DNA of 52,450 bases. Source: Corynebacterium sp. Marseille-P3884. Lineage in GTDB: Bacteria; Actinomycetota; Actinomycetes; Mycobacteriales; Mycobacteriaceae. Position 1 is the first letter of the stretch; every line of letters begins with the position of its first letter. The DNA is taken from the NCBI RefSeq assembly GCF_017942225.1, contig NZ_JAGKSD010000017.1:1-52450 (forward strand), given 5' to 3'. The notes beneath the pieces are model-generated. The model searched no databases. It was not told the origin of the DNA and saw only the letters and a program-made list of their open reading frames with translations. Position numbers and translations under genes: made by a program. Below are positions 33,868 to 41,780 of the stretch, one piece after another.

Positions 33868-34971
33868 ATGTCCGACCCGGTTGCGGCGCGGGAACCTGCG
33901 CGCATGTCATTTCTCGACCGATTTCTGCCTGTGTGGATCATCCTGGCGATGGCGCTGGGGCTTGGGCTAGGGAACTGGTTCCCTGGGCTCAGCGGGGCAC
34001 TGCAAGGCATGGAGGTCGGTGGAATTTCTCTGCCGATCGCGCTCGGCTTGTTGGTCATGATGTACCCGCCGCTAGCGAAGGTGCGCTACGACAAGACGAA
34101 GGAGATCACCAGCGATAAGAGGTTGATGACGGTGTCGCTCATCCTCAACTGGCTCGTCGGCCCGGCGGTCATGTTCGCGCTGGCATGGATCTTCCTTGCT
34201 GATGAACCGGAGCTGCGCACGGGCCTGATCATCGTCGGCCTGGCGCGTTGTATCGCGATGGTCCTGGTGTGGTCGGACTTGTCGTGCGCGGACAGGGAGG
34301 CGACAGCGGTGCTCGTGGCGATCAACTCGGTCTTCCAGGTGCTCATGTTCGGCGTTCTGGGCTGGTTCTACCTGCAAATCCTGCCTAACTGGCTGGGACT
34401 GTCCACCACGTCGGTGAACTTCTCCTTCTGGGCGATCGTGACATCCGTGTTGGTTTTCTTGGGCATTCCGCTGCTTGCTGGCGTACTTTCGCGCATCATC
34501 GGGGAGAAGGCCAAGGGGCGTAATTGGTACGAGGAGAAATTCCTTCCGGCGATCTCCCCGCTGGCGCTGATCGGCCTGCTGTACACGATCGTGCTGCTGT
34601 TCTCCCTCCAGGGTGAGCAGATCATCGCCCGTCCGTGGACGGTGGCGCGGGTGGCAGTGCCACTGCTGATCTACTTCGTCGGCATGTTCGCGGTGGGACT
34701 CATCGCATCCAAGATGTCGGGGATGGGATACGCGCAGTCGGCATCGGTGGCGTTCACCGCTGCGGGCAATAACTTTGAGCTGGCGATCGCGGTGGCCATC
34801 GGCACCTTCGGTGCGGAATCGGCGCAGGCGCTGGCCGGCACGATCGGCCCGCTGATCGAAATCCCGATCCTGGTCGGTCTCGTTTACGTCATGCGGGGGA
34901 TTGGCCCGAAGCTGTTCCCTGGTGACCCGACGTTGCCTAATCGGACGACCGCGGTCAGCACTGCGGCGTAG
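33868..34971 (+). CDS. acr3: ACR3-family arsenite efflux permease
   Basis: 367 aa from ATG 33868 with GAAAGG about 6 bases upstream; the longer frame to 33805 lies inside the promoter. Ten helices; Acr3 marks: 'LPIALGLLVMMYPPLAKVRY' (helix 2), 'LIIVGLARCIAMVLVWSDLS' with the conserved Cys of helix 4, and 'AAGNNFELAIAVAIGTFG' (helix 9). It exports As(III) from the cytoplasm using the proton gradient. Between arsR (divergent) and arsC (same strand, 9-12 bp later), forming a standard ars module. Confidence 0.94.
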   Translation: MSDPVAAREPARMSFLDRFLPVWIILAMALGLGLGNWFPGLSGALQGMEVGGISLPIALGLLVMMYPPLAKVRYDKTKEITSDKRLMTVSLILNWLVGPAVMFALAWIFLADEPELRTGLIIVGLARCIAMVLVWSDLSCADREATAVLVAINSVFQVLMFGVLGWFYLQILPNWLGLSTTSVNFSFWAIVTSVLVFLGIPLLAGVLSRIIGEKAKGRNWYEEKFLPAISPLALIGLLYTIVLLFSLQGEQIIARPWTVARVAVPLLIYFVGMFAVGLIASKMSGMGYAQSASVAFTAAGNNFELAIAVAIGTFGAESAQALAGTIGPLIEIPILVGLVYVMRGIGPKLFPGDPTLPNRTTAVSTAA

Positions 34972-34983
34972 AAAGGACTCATG

Positions 34984-35406
34984 ATGGCAACTACTCCGAA
35001 AATTCTGTTCGTGTGCGTCCGCAACGGCGGCAAATCCCAAATGGCTGCTGCATTGGCGGAAAAGCATGCGGGGGACAAGCTCGAGATCCACTCCGCCGGC
35101 ACGGAGCCGGGGACGTCGATCAACGCTGAATCGGCAGCTTCCTTGGAGGAGGTCGGCGCAGACATGTCAGGCGGTCACCCGAAAGCGATCGACCCGGAGC
35201 TTCTCCGCACCGCGGACCGGGTCGTGGTCATCGGTGAGGAAGCGCAGTTGGAGCTTCCCGACGATGCGAGCGGAACTCTCGAGCGGTGGGTGACGGACGA
35301 GCCGTCGACACGCGGTATTGAGGGCATGGAGCGCATGCGTTTGGTCCGCGACGACATTGACGCGAAAGTCCGCGCACTCGTGAGTGACGTGCTCGGGAAC
35401 GACTAG
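34984..35406 (+). CDS. arsC: Arsenate reductase, mycothiol-dependent type
   Basis: 140 aa. Low-molecular-weight phosphatase fold; the P-loop is '[20 protein letters not shown]', where the Cys attacks arsenate, as in C. glutamicum ArsC1/ArsC2, which use mycothiol and mycoredoxin. Further family features are 'IHSAGTEPG' and '[20 protein letters not shown]'. Start chosen at the second of two ATG codons (34984; the first is 34981) because AAAGGA is better spaced. It converts As(V) to As(III) for Acr3. Its stop overlaps the stop of the convergent gene by 3 bp. Confidence 0.93.
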   Translation: MATTPKILFVCVRNGGKSQMAAALAEKHAGDKLEIHSAGTEPGTSINAESAASLEEVGADMSGGHPKAIDPELLRTADRVVVIGEEAQLELPDDASGTLERWVTDEPSTRGIEGMERMRLVRDDIDAKVRALVSDVLGND

Positions 35407-35807
35407 TTTTCCCGCCGACGCAATCCCTGCCGGGTATTCCTCGGCGTTGCGCGGATCTCCTCTGCAGGGATCGGCTCCCTTTTGATCTTCGGGCATCCCG
35501 GGATCGGCTCGTCGGAGAGTTGAACGACCCCGTGGGGAAAGTCGTCGGCGAAGACCGCATCAGTCCATCCGACTGGGACTGATCCATAGAACACAACGGA
35601 GTTGTCGCGGGTATCCACGATCGCGGGGCCGTGGCCGATGACTACGAAGTCGGGTTCAGTGTCGAATTCTGGACACCAGTAGCGGACGACGAGAAAGTCC
35701 TTGTACCACTTCGCCTCGGGCTGGAAGCCAGGCCAATTGACATTCGCTTCTTGGAGCGCCTGAATGATGGCCTGTTTTTCTTCGTCTGTCAGGTCGGGCA
35801 GTGGCAT
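35403..35807 (-). CDS. Hypothetical protein, possibly immunity-like
   Basis: 134 aa, acidic, soluble. Begins '[20 protein letters not shown]' and contains '[20 protein letters not shown]', faintly like small YrhB-type immunity proteins, but I cannot name a family. Ends in a basic tail ('[13 protein letters not shown]'). It overlaps the end of arsC on the other strand and lies 54 bp after the DUF488 gene, with which it may be co-transcribed. Confidence 0.5.
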   Translation of the reverse strand: MPLPDLTDEEKQAIIQALQEANVNWPGFQPEAKWYKDFLVVRYWCPEFDTEPDFVVIGHGPAIVDTRDNSVVFYGSVPVGWTDAVFADDFPHGVVQLSDEPIPGCPKIKREPIPAEEIRATPRNTRQGLRRREN

Positions 35808-35861
35808 GGGTGTTTCCCTCGTCTCGGTTCCTTGAACTCACTCTTCCACAGGTTCGGGGTG

Positions 35862-36296
35862 TTAGAGATGGACGACGTCCACCCCAGACCACTTCTCCGC
35901 CAGATACTCCGCAGCCACGATGCGGTGGCACGAGGAGGGGTCGGCCTCAGAACACAGCAAGGCCGCGTGGTCGAAAGTGGCCTTGGTGGGCATCTCCCGG
36001 TCGTCGAATTGTGCGCGGAGCTTGTCCGCGAACTCGTCGAACGGCAAACCTTCCTTCCTGTACGCGTGCATGAGCTCCTCGCTCGGCGCGAGTTCCAGAA
36101 CATGCTCGTAATCGATGTCGGCGATGGTTTTAAGGAACCACGCGAGATCGTCTTTCTTGGTGAAGCCGGCGAGCTGATTCGTGTTGTGCCGCCGGATGTC
36201 CACCACCCGCTTCACGCCGTTATCGCGCAGCAGGTCAAAGAACTCCTCGGCGCTCTTCTTCGAATAACCGATGGTGAAAAGCTTCAGGTCCGACAT
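35862..36296 (-). CDS. DUF488 domain protein
   Basis: 144 aa from ATG 36296. N-terminus 'LKLFTIGYSKKSAEEFFDLL', then 'VKRVVDIRRHNTNQLAGFTK', and C-terminal 'HAALLCSEADPSSCHRIVAA', the DUF488 pattern with a conserved Cys and His. Function unknown; the fold is small and soluble. The start is supported by the shared 5' fragment at 33430. The longer frame to 36479 runs through the tandem repeats and is not credible. Confidence 0.85.
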   Translation of the reverse strand: MSDLKLFTIGYSKKSAEEFFDLLRDNGVKRVVDIRRHNTNQLAGFTKKDDLAWFLKTIADIDYEHVLELAPSEELMHAYRKEGLPFDEFADKLRAQFDDREMPTKATFDHAALLCSEADPSSCHRIVAAEYLAEKWSGVDVVHL

Positions 36297-36336
36297 GGAG
36301 CCCAGTGTAGGTCTGGTGGTGTGTCTGCGGTGTGGC

Positions 36337-36415
36337 TGCGGAGTGGATGCAAAACCGCAGGGACTCCGCAGTGCGGAGTGGATGTAAACCCGCAGGGACT
36401 CCGCAGTGCGGAGTT
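36337..36415 (+). repeat. 35-bp tandem palindromic repeat
   Basis: Two 35-bp units (36337-36371, 36372-36406) plus 9 bases of a third. Each unit contains arms TGCGGAGT and ACTCCGCA, with an inner CCGCAGGG, so each can form a hairpin; units differ at about two positions. Lies just upstream of the DUF488 gene and may be a binding site or attenuator. Confidence 0.8.
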
Positions 36416-36543
36416 TGTACAGAGTTTGTATCCAGTAAGCCGAGGTCGAGATAAACAACGTAGAACCCTTCGAAACCATATTGTAAAACCTGGGGCCCTA
36501 TGGGGCGTCTAGTGCAGGATTTCGCGACTACGAGAGTGGATAG

Positions 36544-36897
36544 ATGGATCTGGAGTTATTTCCTGAGGAAGTAAGGCTGGCCGGAATTGAAGCGGCGAAC
36601 TACGGAGTGGGGAGCCGTAGTGAGTTTGAACGAATAGCTCGGGAAGCCGGTTACGAAGAACCTGCCTTTACAGGGAAGCGGGAGACCAAAGGCGAAGCAT
36701 TCGCACGCATTTGGCATGAGCTTGATCAGAAAGACCAGCGGCTAGTTCAAACGAAGTTGATCGCCTACATACTCAAGTCTGAGCGGGATCCCCGGGATAG
36801 CTATGTAGGAGAAGAAGCTGAACGGGCGATGAAAAGACTTAAAGATGCCGCACTTCGCAAGCCTGTAATAGGGCAGGTACTTACATTTCTGATCTAA
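36544..36897 (+). CDS. Hypothetical protein of the accessory block
   Basis: 117 aa, soluble, mostly helical. Begins 'MDLELFPEEVRLAGIEAANY' and contains 'GEAFARIWHELDQKDQRLVQ' and 'EEAERAMKRLKDAALRKPVI'. No family recognised. Codon use is more A/T-rich than birA next to it, as in imported genes. GAGAG lies about 8 bases before the ATG. It is the last accessory gene before the core chromosome resumes. Confidence 0.5.
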   Translation: MDLELFPEEVRLAGIEAANYGVGSRSEFERIAREAGYEEPAFTGKRETKGEAFARIWHELDQKDQRLVQTKLIAYILKSERDPRDSYVGEEAERAMKRLKDAALRKPVIGQVLTFLI

Positions 36898-36981
36898 TTA
36901 CAGGGAATCGCCCACCGGAAAGCCAAAATAGATGGCGGCGGCCGGATATGCGCGGTTGTCACAGTTTAGTCTCAGTCTCGA

Positions 36982-36987
36982 TATTCT
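36982..36987 (+). promoter_or_regulatory. -10 box TATTCT of birA
   Basis: TATTCT ends 7 bases before ATG 36995; no ribosome site, leaderless. Confidence 0.5.
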
Positions 36988-36994
36988 GGTGCGC

Positions 36995-37726
36995 ATGACA
37001 GTTCAGGACATTGCCCGAATTGAATCTGAAGTAGCCCAGTACTGGGGGCAGGTGCGCTACGTGGAAACGGCGTCCTCGACGAACACGGAGCTGATGGCAT
37101 CGGGGGAGCCGGGGCATGTACTCATCGCCGAACAGCAGACCGGCGGCAAGGGCCGGCTCGGACGCGTGTGGGAAGCACCCGCTGGGGCGAGCCTGCTCAT
37201 GAGTGTGGCGATCGAACTGGTCCACACCGACGATCTGGGGCTGGTGTCGTTGGCGGCGGGATTGGCTGTGACCGATGTGATCCCGAACGCGCAGCTGAAG
37301 TGGCCGAACGATGTGCTGCTGAACGGTAAGAAATTCGTGGGGATTCTCGGCGAGATCGACACGACGGCGGAGATCCCGAAGCTCGTGGTGGGACTCGGCG
37401 TGAATGTGGCGTGGCGCCAGGAGGACCTGCCCACGGACTGGTCGACGGCGCTGAACCTCGAAGGCATCGACGTGGACTGGGACGAGTTCACTATCGATCT
37501 GTTGAAGGCCCTGGGACGCCGACTAGAGCAGTGGCAGGACCGCGACGAAACATTGCTGGACGATTACCGCGCGGTGTCGGCCACGCTTGGTCAGGCGGTG
37601 CGGCTCGACACGGTGGAGGGGATCGTGGAAGGGGTTGCGGGGGACGTCGATAAGCGGGGCGCGATTGTCGTCGATGGTGTCAGTTACTCCACTGGCGACG
37701 TGACGCACCTGCGTACGAGCGATTAA
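36995..37726 (+). CDS. birA: Biotin--[acetyl-CoA-carboxylase] ligase
   Basis: 243 aa. Catalytic domain with 'EQQTGGKGRLGRVWEAPAGA' (the biotinyl-AMP loop, with Lys replacing the usual first Arg of GRGRxGR) and 'KWPNDVLLNGKKFVGILGE'; a C-terminal SH3-like part ends 'SYSTGDVTHLRTSD'. No N-terminal DNA-binding domain, so it is the monofunctional type and does not repress biotin genes. It biotinylates the BCCP domain of AccBC. Start at 36995, since the frame to 36932 includes non-conserved residues and crosses the -10 box. Confidence 0.93.
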   Translation: MTVQDIARIESEVAQYWGQVRYVETASSTNTELMASGEPGHVLIAEQQTGGKGRLGRVWEAPAGASLLMSVAIELVHTDDLGLVSLAAGLAVTDVIPNAQLKWPNDVLLNGKKFVGILGEIDTTAEIPKLVVGLGVNVAWRQEDLPTDWSTALNLEGIDVDWDEFTIDLLKALGRRLEQWQDRDETLLDDYRAVSATLGQAVRLDTVEGIVEGVAGDVDKRGAIVVDGVSYSTGDVTHLRTSD

Positions 37727-37729
37727 TGT
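37724..37729 (+). promoter_or_regulatory. -10 box TAATGT of the PH-domain gene
   Basis: TAATGT overlaps the birA stop codon and ends 7 bases before GTG 37737. Confidence 0.4.
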
Positions 37730-37736
37730 TTTGGCC

Positions 37737-38180
37737 GTGGCAAAGATCAAGCTCGGTAGGGGAGAAGTCGTCTTGGCGGACATGGCGCCGCCGCTGCGCG
37801 GCGTGATCTACCCCTTCCTTGAGCTGATCATCGCGACCGCCCTGTTCTGGATGCTCATCGGGTGGATGGATACCGCTGGCATGGACGCGGGCATCCGCAA
37901 CGCTGTCGTCGGTATCTGGTTCCTCGTCGTGCTCTGGCGGTTTTTGCTTCCGCTCATCCGGCAGCGGCGCCAGCGCTTCATGGTGACCAACAAACGCGTC
38001 ATGTTCATCCCTGGTGGGCGCGGACGAACCGAATCTATCCCCTTCGCCCAAATCAGCGACGTGCGCCGGCGCCGCGGTGGCATCGACATCGGCCTGCTCG
38101 GCTACGGCGAGGCCGTGCATTTCCCCGACGTTGGGCGTGCGAAGCGGGTCGAGGCGATGATCGCGGAGCGGTTGGTTTAG
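37737..38180 (+). CDS. PH-domain membrane protein
   Basis: About 147 aa from GTG 37737 (TTG 37731 also possible). Two helices ('VIYPFLELIIATALFWMLIG', 'AVVGIWFLVVLWRFLLPLI') precede a bacterial PH-like domain: 'RFMVTNKRVMFIPGGRGRTE', 'SIPFAQISDVRRRRGGIDIG'. Function unknown, membrane-anchored with the PH part in the cytoplasm. The same gene follows birA in C. glutamicum as I recall it. Convergent with the YbjN gene. Confidence 0.75.
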   Translation: MAKIKLGRGEVVLADMAPPLRGVIYPFLELIIATALFWMLIGWMDTAGMDAGIRNAVVGIWFLVVLWRFLLPLIRQRRQRFMVTNKRVMFIPGGRGRTESIPFAQISDVRRRRGGIDIGLLGYGEAVHFPDVGRAKRVEAMIAERLV

Positions 38181-38192
38181 GCGTCGAGTAGG

Positions 38193-38228
38193 TTTCGTGC
38201 CATCTGTGTGATCGTACGTGGCACGAAA
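38193..38228 (+). repeat. Inverted repeat between convergent genes
   Basis: TTTCGTGCCA (38193-38202) and TGGCACGAAA (38219-38228) form a perfect 10-bp stem with a 16-base loop. Position suggests a bidirectional terminator, but neither side has a clear T run. Confidence 0.5.
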
Positions 38229-38285
38229 AATGCTTATTTGGTAGGTTTTGTGCCGGTTGTTGGCTCGGCGGGGCCTGCTCGCGAC

Positions 38286-38705
38286 TTACTGCGGGTGCTC
38301 GTCGCTGTAGCGCAGCAGGGTGTCGGCGACGAGCTGGACGCCGAGGAGAGCTTCATCGCGCAGCTGCGCTTCGGAGTACTCAACGCCCTTGATGATCCGG
38401 TGCTCGGCGCTAATGACGCTCGTGCCATTCTGCTCTGCGCGGAAAACCACCGGCCACAGCGCACGGTTGTTGAAGTCGCTGATCCAGTTGAGGTCCTCCC
38501 CCGCGGACTGACGAGCCTGAATCATCCCGCCGATCCCGATGTTCTGGTCCTGATCCACAACGTAGACAGGAACCCCGTTCACCTTAGTCAGCAGACCGCC
38601 GGTGGACAGCGGAGAGCAGCTGAAACCCTGCGCTGCGAGCGCTTCCCCGATGGATTCGACGGATGCTTCGCGTAGTGCTGGCTTATTTTTTCCGAACAAT
38701 CCCAT
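38286..38705 (-). CDS. YbjN-domain protein, copy 1
   Basis: 139 aa. 'MGLFGKNKPALREASVESIG' then an alpha/beta domain with 'WISDFNNRALWPVVFRAEQN' and 'VEYSEAQLRDEALLGVQLVA', the YbjN layout (a fold like type III secretion chaperones). Function unknown. Follows a second YbjN gene by 4 bp, so co-transcribed. Confidence 0.72.
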   Translation of the reverse strand: MGLFGKNKPALREASVESIGEALAAQGFSCSPLSTGGLLTKVNGVPVYVVDQDQNIGIGGMIQARQSAGEDLNWISDFNNRALWPVVFRAEQNGTSVISAEHRIIKGVEYSEAQLRDEALLGVQLVADTLLRYSDEHPQ

Positions 38706-38709
38706 GTCT

Positions 38710-39129
38710 CTACTCCGTTCCTTTCAGCAGGGTTTCAATCTGGTCCAGCGCATTGAAACCGTCCTGCAGGCTTGCGTCGATAAGCGTGTCTAGCTGCATT
38801 TGGGACACGCCCTGGGTGAAGTTGAAATGGTTGCGGAAGACGACTGTCGGGCGCCCCTCGATGACGTTGGGCACCACTTTGCCGAAGGCGAGGTTGTCGT
38901 TCATCGCGTTAATGGCGTTCATGGCCACCGGCATCGCGTCCTGGCTGACTGTCCCGTGGGACTGGATGCGGATGGTGAAGTAGTCGCCGTCGGGAACGAA
39001 GATGACGGTGCCTTGCGGGAACTCTGCGCCCCAGTCGCCGTCGTCCTCCGCAGCAGCAATCTGCAATGTGTCCAAAGCGCTGACGAGCATGGATGTGGAA
39101 AAAGTAGTGATGTCTCTGCTTGAGTTCAT
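38710..39129 (-). CDS. YbjN-domain protein, copy 2
   Basis: 139 aa from ATG 39129, with AGGAG 5 bases upstream; the longer frame enters budA. 'STSMLVSALDTLQIAAAEDD', 'FPQGTVIFVPDGDYFTIRIQ' and 'HFNFTQGVSQMQLDTLIDAS' match the YbjN pattern, and it has the same length as copy 1. Both lie downstream of budA, with which they may share a transcript. No known link to acetoin metabolism. Confidence 0.7.
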   Translation of the reverse strand: MNSSRDITTFSTSMLVSALDTLQIAAAEDDGDWGAEFPQGTVIFVPDGDYFTIRIQSHGTVSQDAMPVAMNAINAMNDNLAFGKVVPNVIEGRPTVVFRNHFNFTQGVSQMQLDTLIDASLQDGFNALDQIETLLKGTE

Positions 39130-39164
39130 TGAGCTCCTGGAGCGTCGTGGTGAGGGGACACAGC

Positions 39165-39890
39165 TTAGCTCTTCACCTCTGTGGTGTGAATCTGCTCGTC
39201 GATGTCGTCGGGGGAGAGGTTGCCGGCCGCGAAGTCCGCGGTGAGCGGCAGGTGGAGCTCCATGTCGGTGCCGGGGCACAGCTCGATCGTTGCGTCGTCG
39301 ACGGTGTAGTCGAGGACGTGGCCACCGGAGGTGCGCTCCTCATCGATGAAGTGGACGTGGCAGCCCGGGATGCCGATGCCCTTCGCGTACTTCGGGGTAC
39401 GGAAACCGCCGATGATGCCGCGGGCGTTGTCGAACGTGATCTCCTTGTCGTCACCCACCGCATCGCGCATCGGCGGGTACGGCTTGGACTGCTTCGTCAC
39501 CGTGCGGGTGACAACGTTGGTGAAAGAGCCCGAAATACGCACCGCGTGGAAGTAATTGCCCGACGGCTCCAGATCGTCGATGAACGCGGAGAGCTCCTTG
39601 CGCCTCATGCCCTTTGGCGCGGGCTCCACGATCTTCGGCACGAAATTGGTCACCTGCGCGAACGGGCTCTTTTGGTCAAGGTCAGCGATAGTCGCCGTGC
39701 CGTCGCTGCGCAGCTGGTAGCACGTGCCGTCGAGGATGATCATCTCGCCGTCCAACCCATCGAAGGTGCCCAGGCCGAAATTGCCCTTGGACAGGATCTG
39801 TCCGATGGTCATCTCCCCGTCGTAGATCCCGTCGAGGAGCGCGGACATCAGCGAATTCTGGAAAACCGTGTGGCGACTGAAAGCGTTCAT
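39165..39890 (-). CDS. budA: Acetolactate decarboxylase
   Basis: 241 aa. N-terminus 'HTVFQNSLMSALLDGIYDGE', then 'GNFGLGTFDGLDGEMIILDG' and the zinc-site segment 'PGCHVHFIDEERTSGGHVLD', whose three His residues bind the metal in this family. It converts alpha-acetolactate to acetoin and CO2 in the cytoplasm. The LysR gene ends 14 bp upstream on the same strand and is a likely regulator, as AlsR is in Bacillus. No acetolactate synthase gene is in the window. Confidence 0.93.
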   Translation of the reverse strand: MNAFSRHTVFQNSLMSALLDGIYDGEMTIGQILSKGNFGLGTFDGLDGEMIILDGTCYQLRSDGTATIADLDQKSPFAQVTNFVPKIVEPAPKGMRRKELSAFIDDLEPSGNYFHAVRISGSFTNVVTRTVTKQSKPYPPMRDAVGDDKEITFDNARGIIGGFRTPKYAKGIGIPGCHVHFIDEERTSGGHVLDYTVDDATIELCPGTDMELHLPLTADFAAGNLSPDDIDEQIHTTEVKS

Positions 39891-39897
39891 GTGGCCG

Positions 39898-39903
39898 ATG
39901 GTA
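39898..39903 (-). promoter_or_regulatory. -10 box TACCAT of budA
   Basis: TACCAT ends 7 bases before the budA ATG, in the short gap after the LysR gene. budA may therefore have its own leaderless start as well as read-through. Confidence 0.35.
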
Positions 39904-39904
39904 G

Positions 39905-40795
39905 CTATTCGGAGGCGAGAGCTACCGCGATGAAGGCCGCTACGTCGTGAGAGGGCTGCGAGCCACGGCGGACCACGGCGGAGATGTCGCGAACGAAGAG
40001 CGGCTCAGCCTTCACGATGGCCACCTCGCCGAGCGTCACCTGGTCGGTCACCGCCGCCTGTGGAATAACAGTTGGCTCCCCAAGGGCGAGCATGCCCGCC
40101 CTCTGCGCTGACAGCGAGCCGAACTCACCGGCCGGCTCGGCGAGCTCACCCAAGACCTCCTCGACGAGCGCCCTGCTGCCGGATTGCGGCTCGCGCACAA
40201 CCAGCGGGGTCTTGCGGAGCTGCGCGGCGGTGATTGCGGTTTCGGCGCTGGCCCACGGGTGACTGGCCGGAACAGCCAACACCAGCTCGTCGCGGCACAG
40301 CACAGTCTCTGCGAGGTCATGGTGGGGTCGCCCTCCCTCAACGAGACCGAGGTCTATCTTCCCGCTGGCCACGACCTCACGTACCTCGTGGGAATTGCCC
40401 TGCATCATGGTCATCTTCACCGCCGGGTGTGCGGCGTGGAAACGGGCCGCCCACCCGGGGTAGTAGACTTCCGCCACCGTGTTGGACACCGCGACCGTCA
40501 TGCGGCGCGGGGTGCCGGAGTCCCTGAGCCGCTGCACCGTGTCGAGAAACCTGGTGTGGGCCTGGATCAGGTCGGGAAGGGCGCCGATAAGCAACGCTCC
40601 TGGGTCTGTGAGCCGCACGCCGTATGGCGAGCGTTCGAAGACCGTGATTCCCAGCGTTTTTTCGGCCCGGGAGACGCGGGTGGACATCGTCTGCTGGTTG
40701 AGTCCAGCCGTGCGTGCGGCGCGAGAGATTGAGCCGGCGTGGGCAACGGCCAGCAACGCCTCAAGGTCCGCCATCGCAGGTAAAGCGGGATACAT
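39905..40795 (-). CDS. LysR-family regulator
   Basis: 296 aa from ATG 40795 (an ATG at 40774 is also possible). N-terminal HTH: 'LEALLAVAHAGSISRAARTA', 'GLNQQTMSTRVSRAEKTLGI', 'TVFERSPYGVRLTDPG'; then the substrate-binding domain ('MTVAVSNTVAEVYYPGWAAR', 'GKIDLGLVEGG', 'VLAVPASHPWAS'). TACCAT lies 6 bases before the start. The divergent TDT transporter and the downstream budA are natural targets. The longer frame to 40945 overlaps the transporter and is rejected. Confidence 0.88.
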   Translation of the reverse strand: MYPALPAMADLEALLAVAHAGSISRAARTAGLNQQTMSTRVSRAEKTLGITVFERSPYGVRLTDPGALLIGALPDLIQAHTRFLDTVQRLRDSGTPRRMTVAVSNTVAEVYYPGWAARFHAAHPAVKMTMMQGNSHEVREVVASGKIDLGLVEGGRPHHDLAETVLCRDELVLAVPASHPWASAETAITAAQLRKTPLVVREPQSGSRALVEEVLGELAEPAGEFGSLSAQRAGMLALGEPTVIPQAAVTDQVTLGEVAIVKAEPLFVRDISAVVRRGSQPSHDVAAFIAVALASE

Positions 40796-40865
40796 GATTG
40801 CATGGTACCCCTCACAGGGAAGCTCGTCATCCGTGTTGGGCGCCTCACGGGGATAGCGTTGCGGC

Positions 40866-41774
40866 ATGAACCAATTGCCGCCGCCGGGACCCGCTTGGGC
40901 CGGCTCCTTGATGGGCACGTCGATCCTGGCCACCCTGTGCCACATTCACGGCGTGCCCGTCGCGCCGTGGGTGCTTCTTGCTGTGGCCGTGTGTGTGCTG
41001 GTGGTCATCGTGGCCGGATGGCTGCGCCACCGCACTCCGGGGTGGGACAGTGCCGCGATGGGGCCGTGGGGCATGTTCTCTATGGGGGTGTTGGCGCTCG
41101 GGTCCGCAGCGGCGGAGGTCACCGGCGCGCAGTCGTGGCAGGTGCTGTCGTGGTGGATCGGTGCTCCGCTGGGGTGGGCGGTGTGCTTGAACCAACTGAG
41201 GCGCTTCGAAGGCTCGCCGACCTTCCAATGGGGCCTCGCACTCGTCGCGCCGATGGTCGCCGCAACGAGCGCCGGTCAGCTGGGGTACCACTGGGCTGGC
41301 GTGGCATCTTTCCTGCTCGCGATATGCGCGGCACTGCCGGTCTTCGGCTACTGCTACGTGTCTCTGCTGCGCGGGCGCATGAACATTCCCGACGGATTGG
41401 CCGGCACGGCATGGATCCCGCTCGGTGTGGTGGGGCAGTCCACGGCCGCCGCGCACGTGCTTTTCGACGAACGTGCCAGCCTAATTTATGGCGTGACCAT
41501 CCTGGCGATCGGTGTGCTGCCGTTCATTTATGCTACCCAGCGTTTCCTGCGCGGCGTGGCTGCTTGGGCCGACTACACCCCGGGCTGGTGGGGGTCGACC
41601 TTCCCAGTGGGCACATTGTGTTTGGGAATGCACCTGCTCTCGGAGCTGGACGGGTGGGGCTGGATGAATGCGATAAGTCAGGTGCTTCTGGCTGTGCTGG
41701 CCGTGCACTGGGTGCTGTGTGTGGTGCGTTTTAGTGCCTGGGCTCTTTCCCGTCGTCAAGGCTCACTAAGCTAG
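40866..41774 (+). CDS. TDT-family (tellurite-resistance/dicarboxylate) transporter
   Basis: 302 aa with about ten helices. Begins 'MNQLPPPGPAWAGSLMGTSI', the usual TDT N-terminus (SLAC1/TehA fold), with 'ALVAPMVAATSAGQLGYHWA' and 'TAWIPLGVVGQSTAAAHVLF' later. These channels or carriers export anions such as malate, sulfite or chloride. Substrate unknown. TAGCGT (40854-40859) ends 6 bases before the ATG. Divergent from the LysR gene and next to acetoin metabolism, so organic-acid export is a possible role. Confidence 0.78.
   Translation: MNQLPPPGPAWAGSLMGTSILATLCHIHGVPVAPWVLLAVAVCVLVVIVAGWLRHRTPGWDSAAMGPWGMFSMGVLALGSAAAEVTGAQSWQVLSWWIGAPLGWAVCLNQLRRFEGSPTFQWGLALVAPMVAATSAGQLGYHWAGVASFLLAICAALPVFGYCYVSLLRGRMNIPDGLAGTAWIPLGVVGQSTAAAHVLFDERASLIYGVTILAIGVLPFIYATQRFLRGVAAWADYTPGWWGSTFPVGTLCLGMHLLSELDGWGWMNAISQVLLAVLAVHWVLCVVRFSAWALSRRQGSLS
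41767..41772 (+). promoter_or_regulatory. -10 box TAAGCT of purK
   Basis: TAAGCT overlaps the stop region of the TDT gene and ends 8 bases before GTG 41781; leaderless. Confidence 0.5.
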
Positions 41775-41780
41775 TCAGGC

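Noticed and set aside
36337..36415. Possible CRISPR array
   Set aside because: Units are directly adjacent without spacers, there are only two, and no cas gene is nearby.
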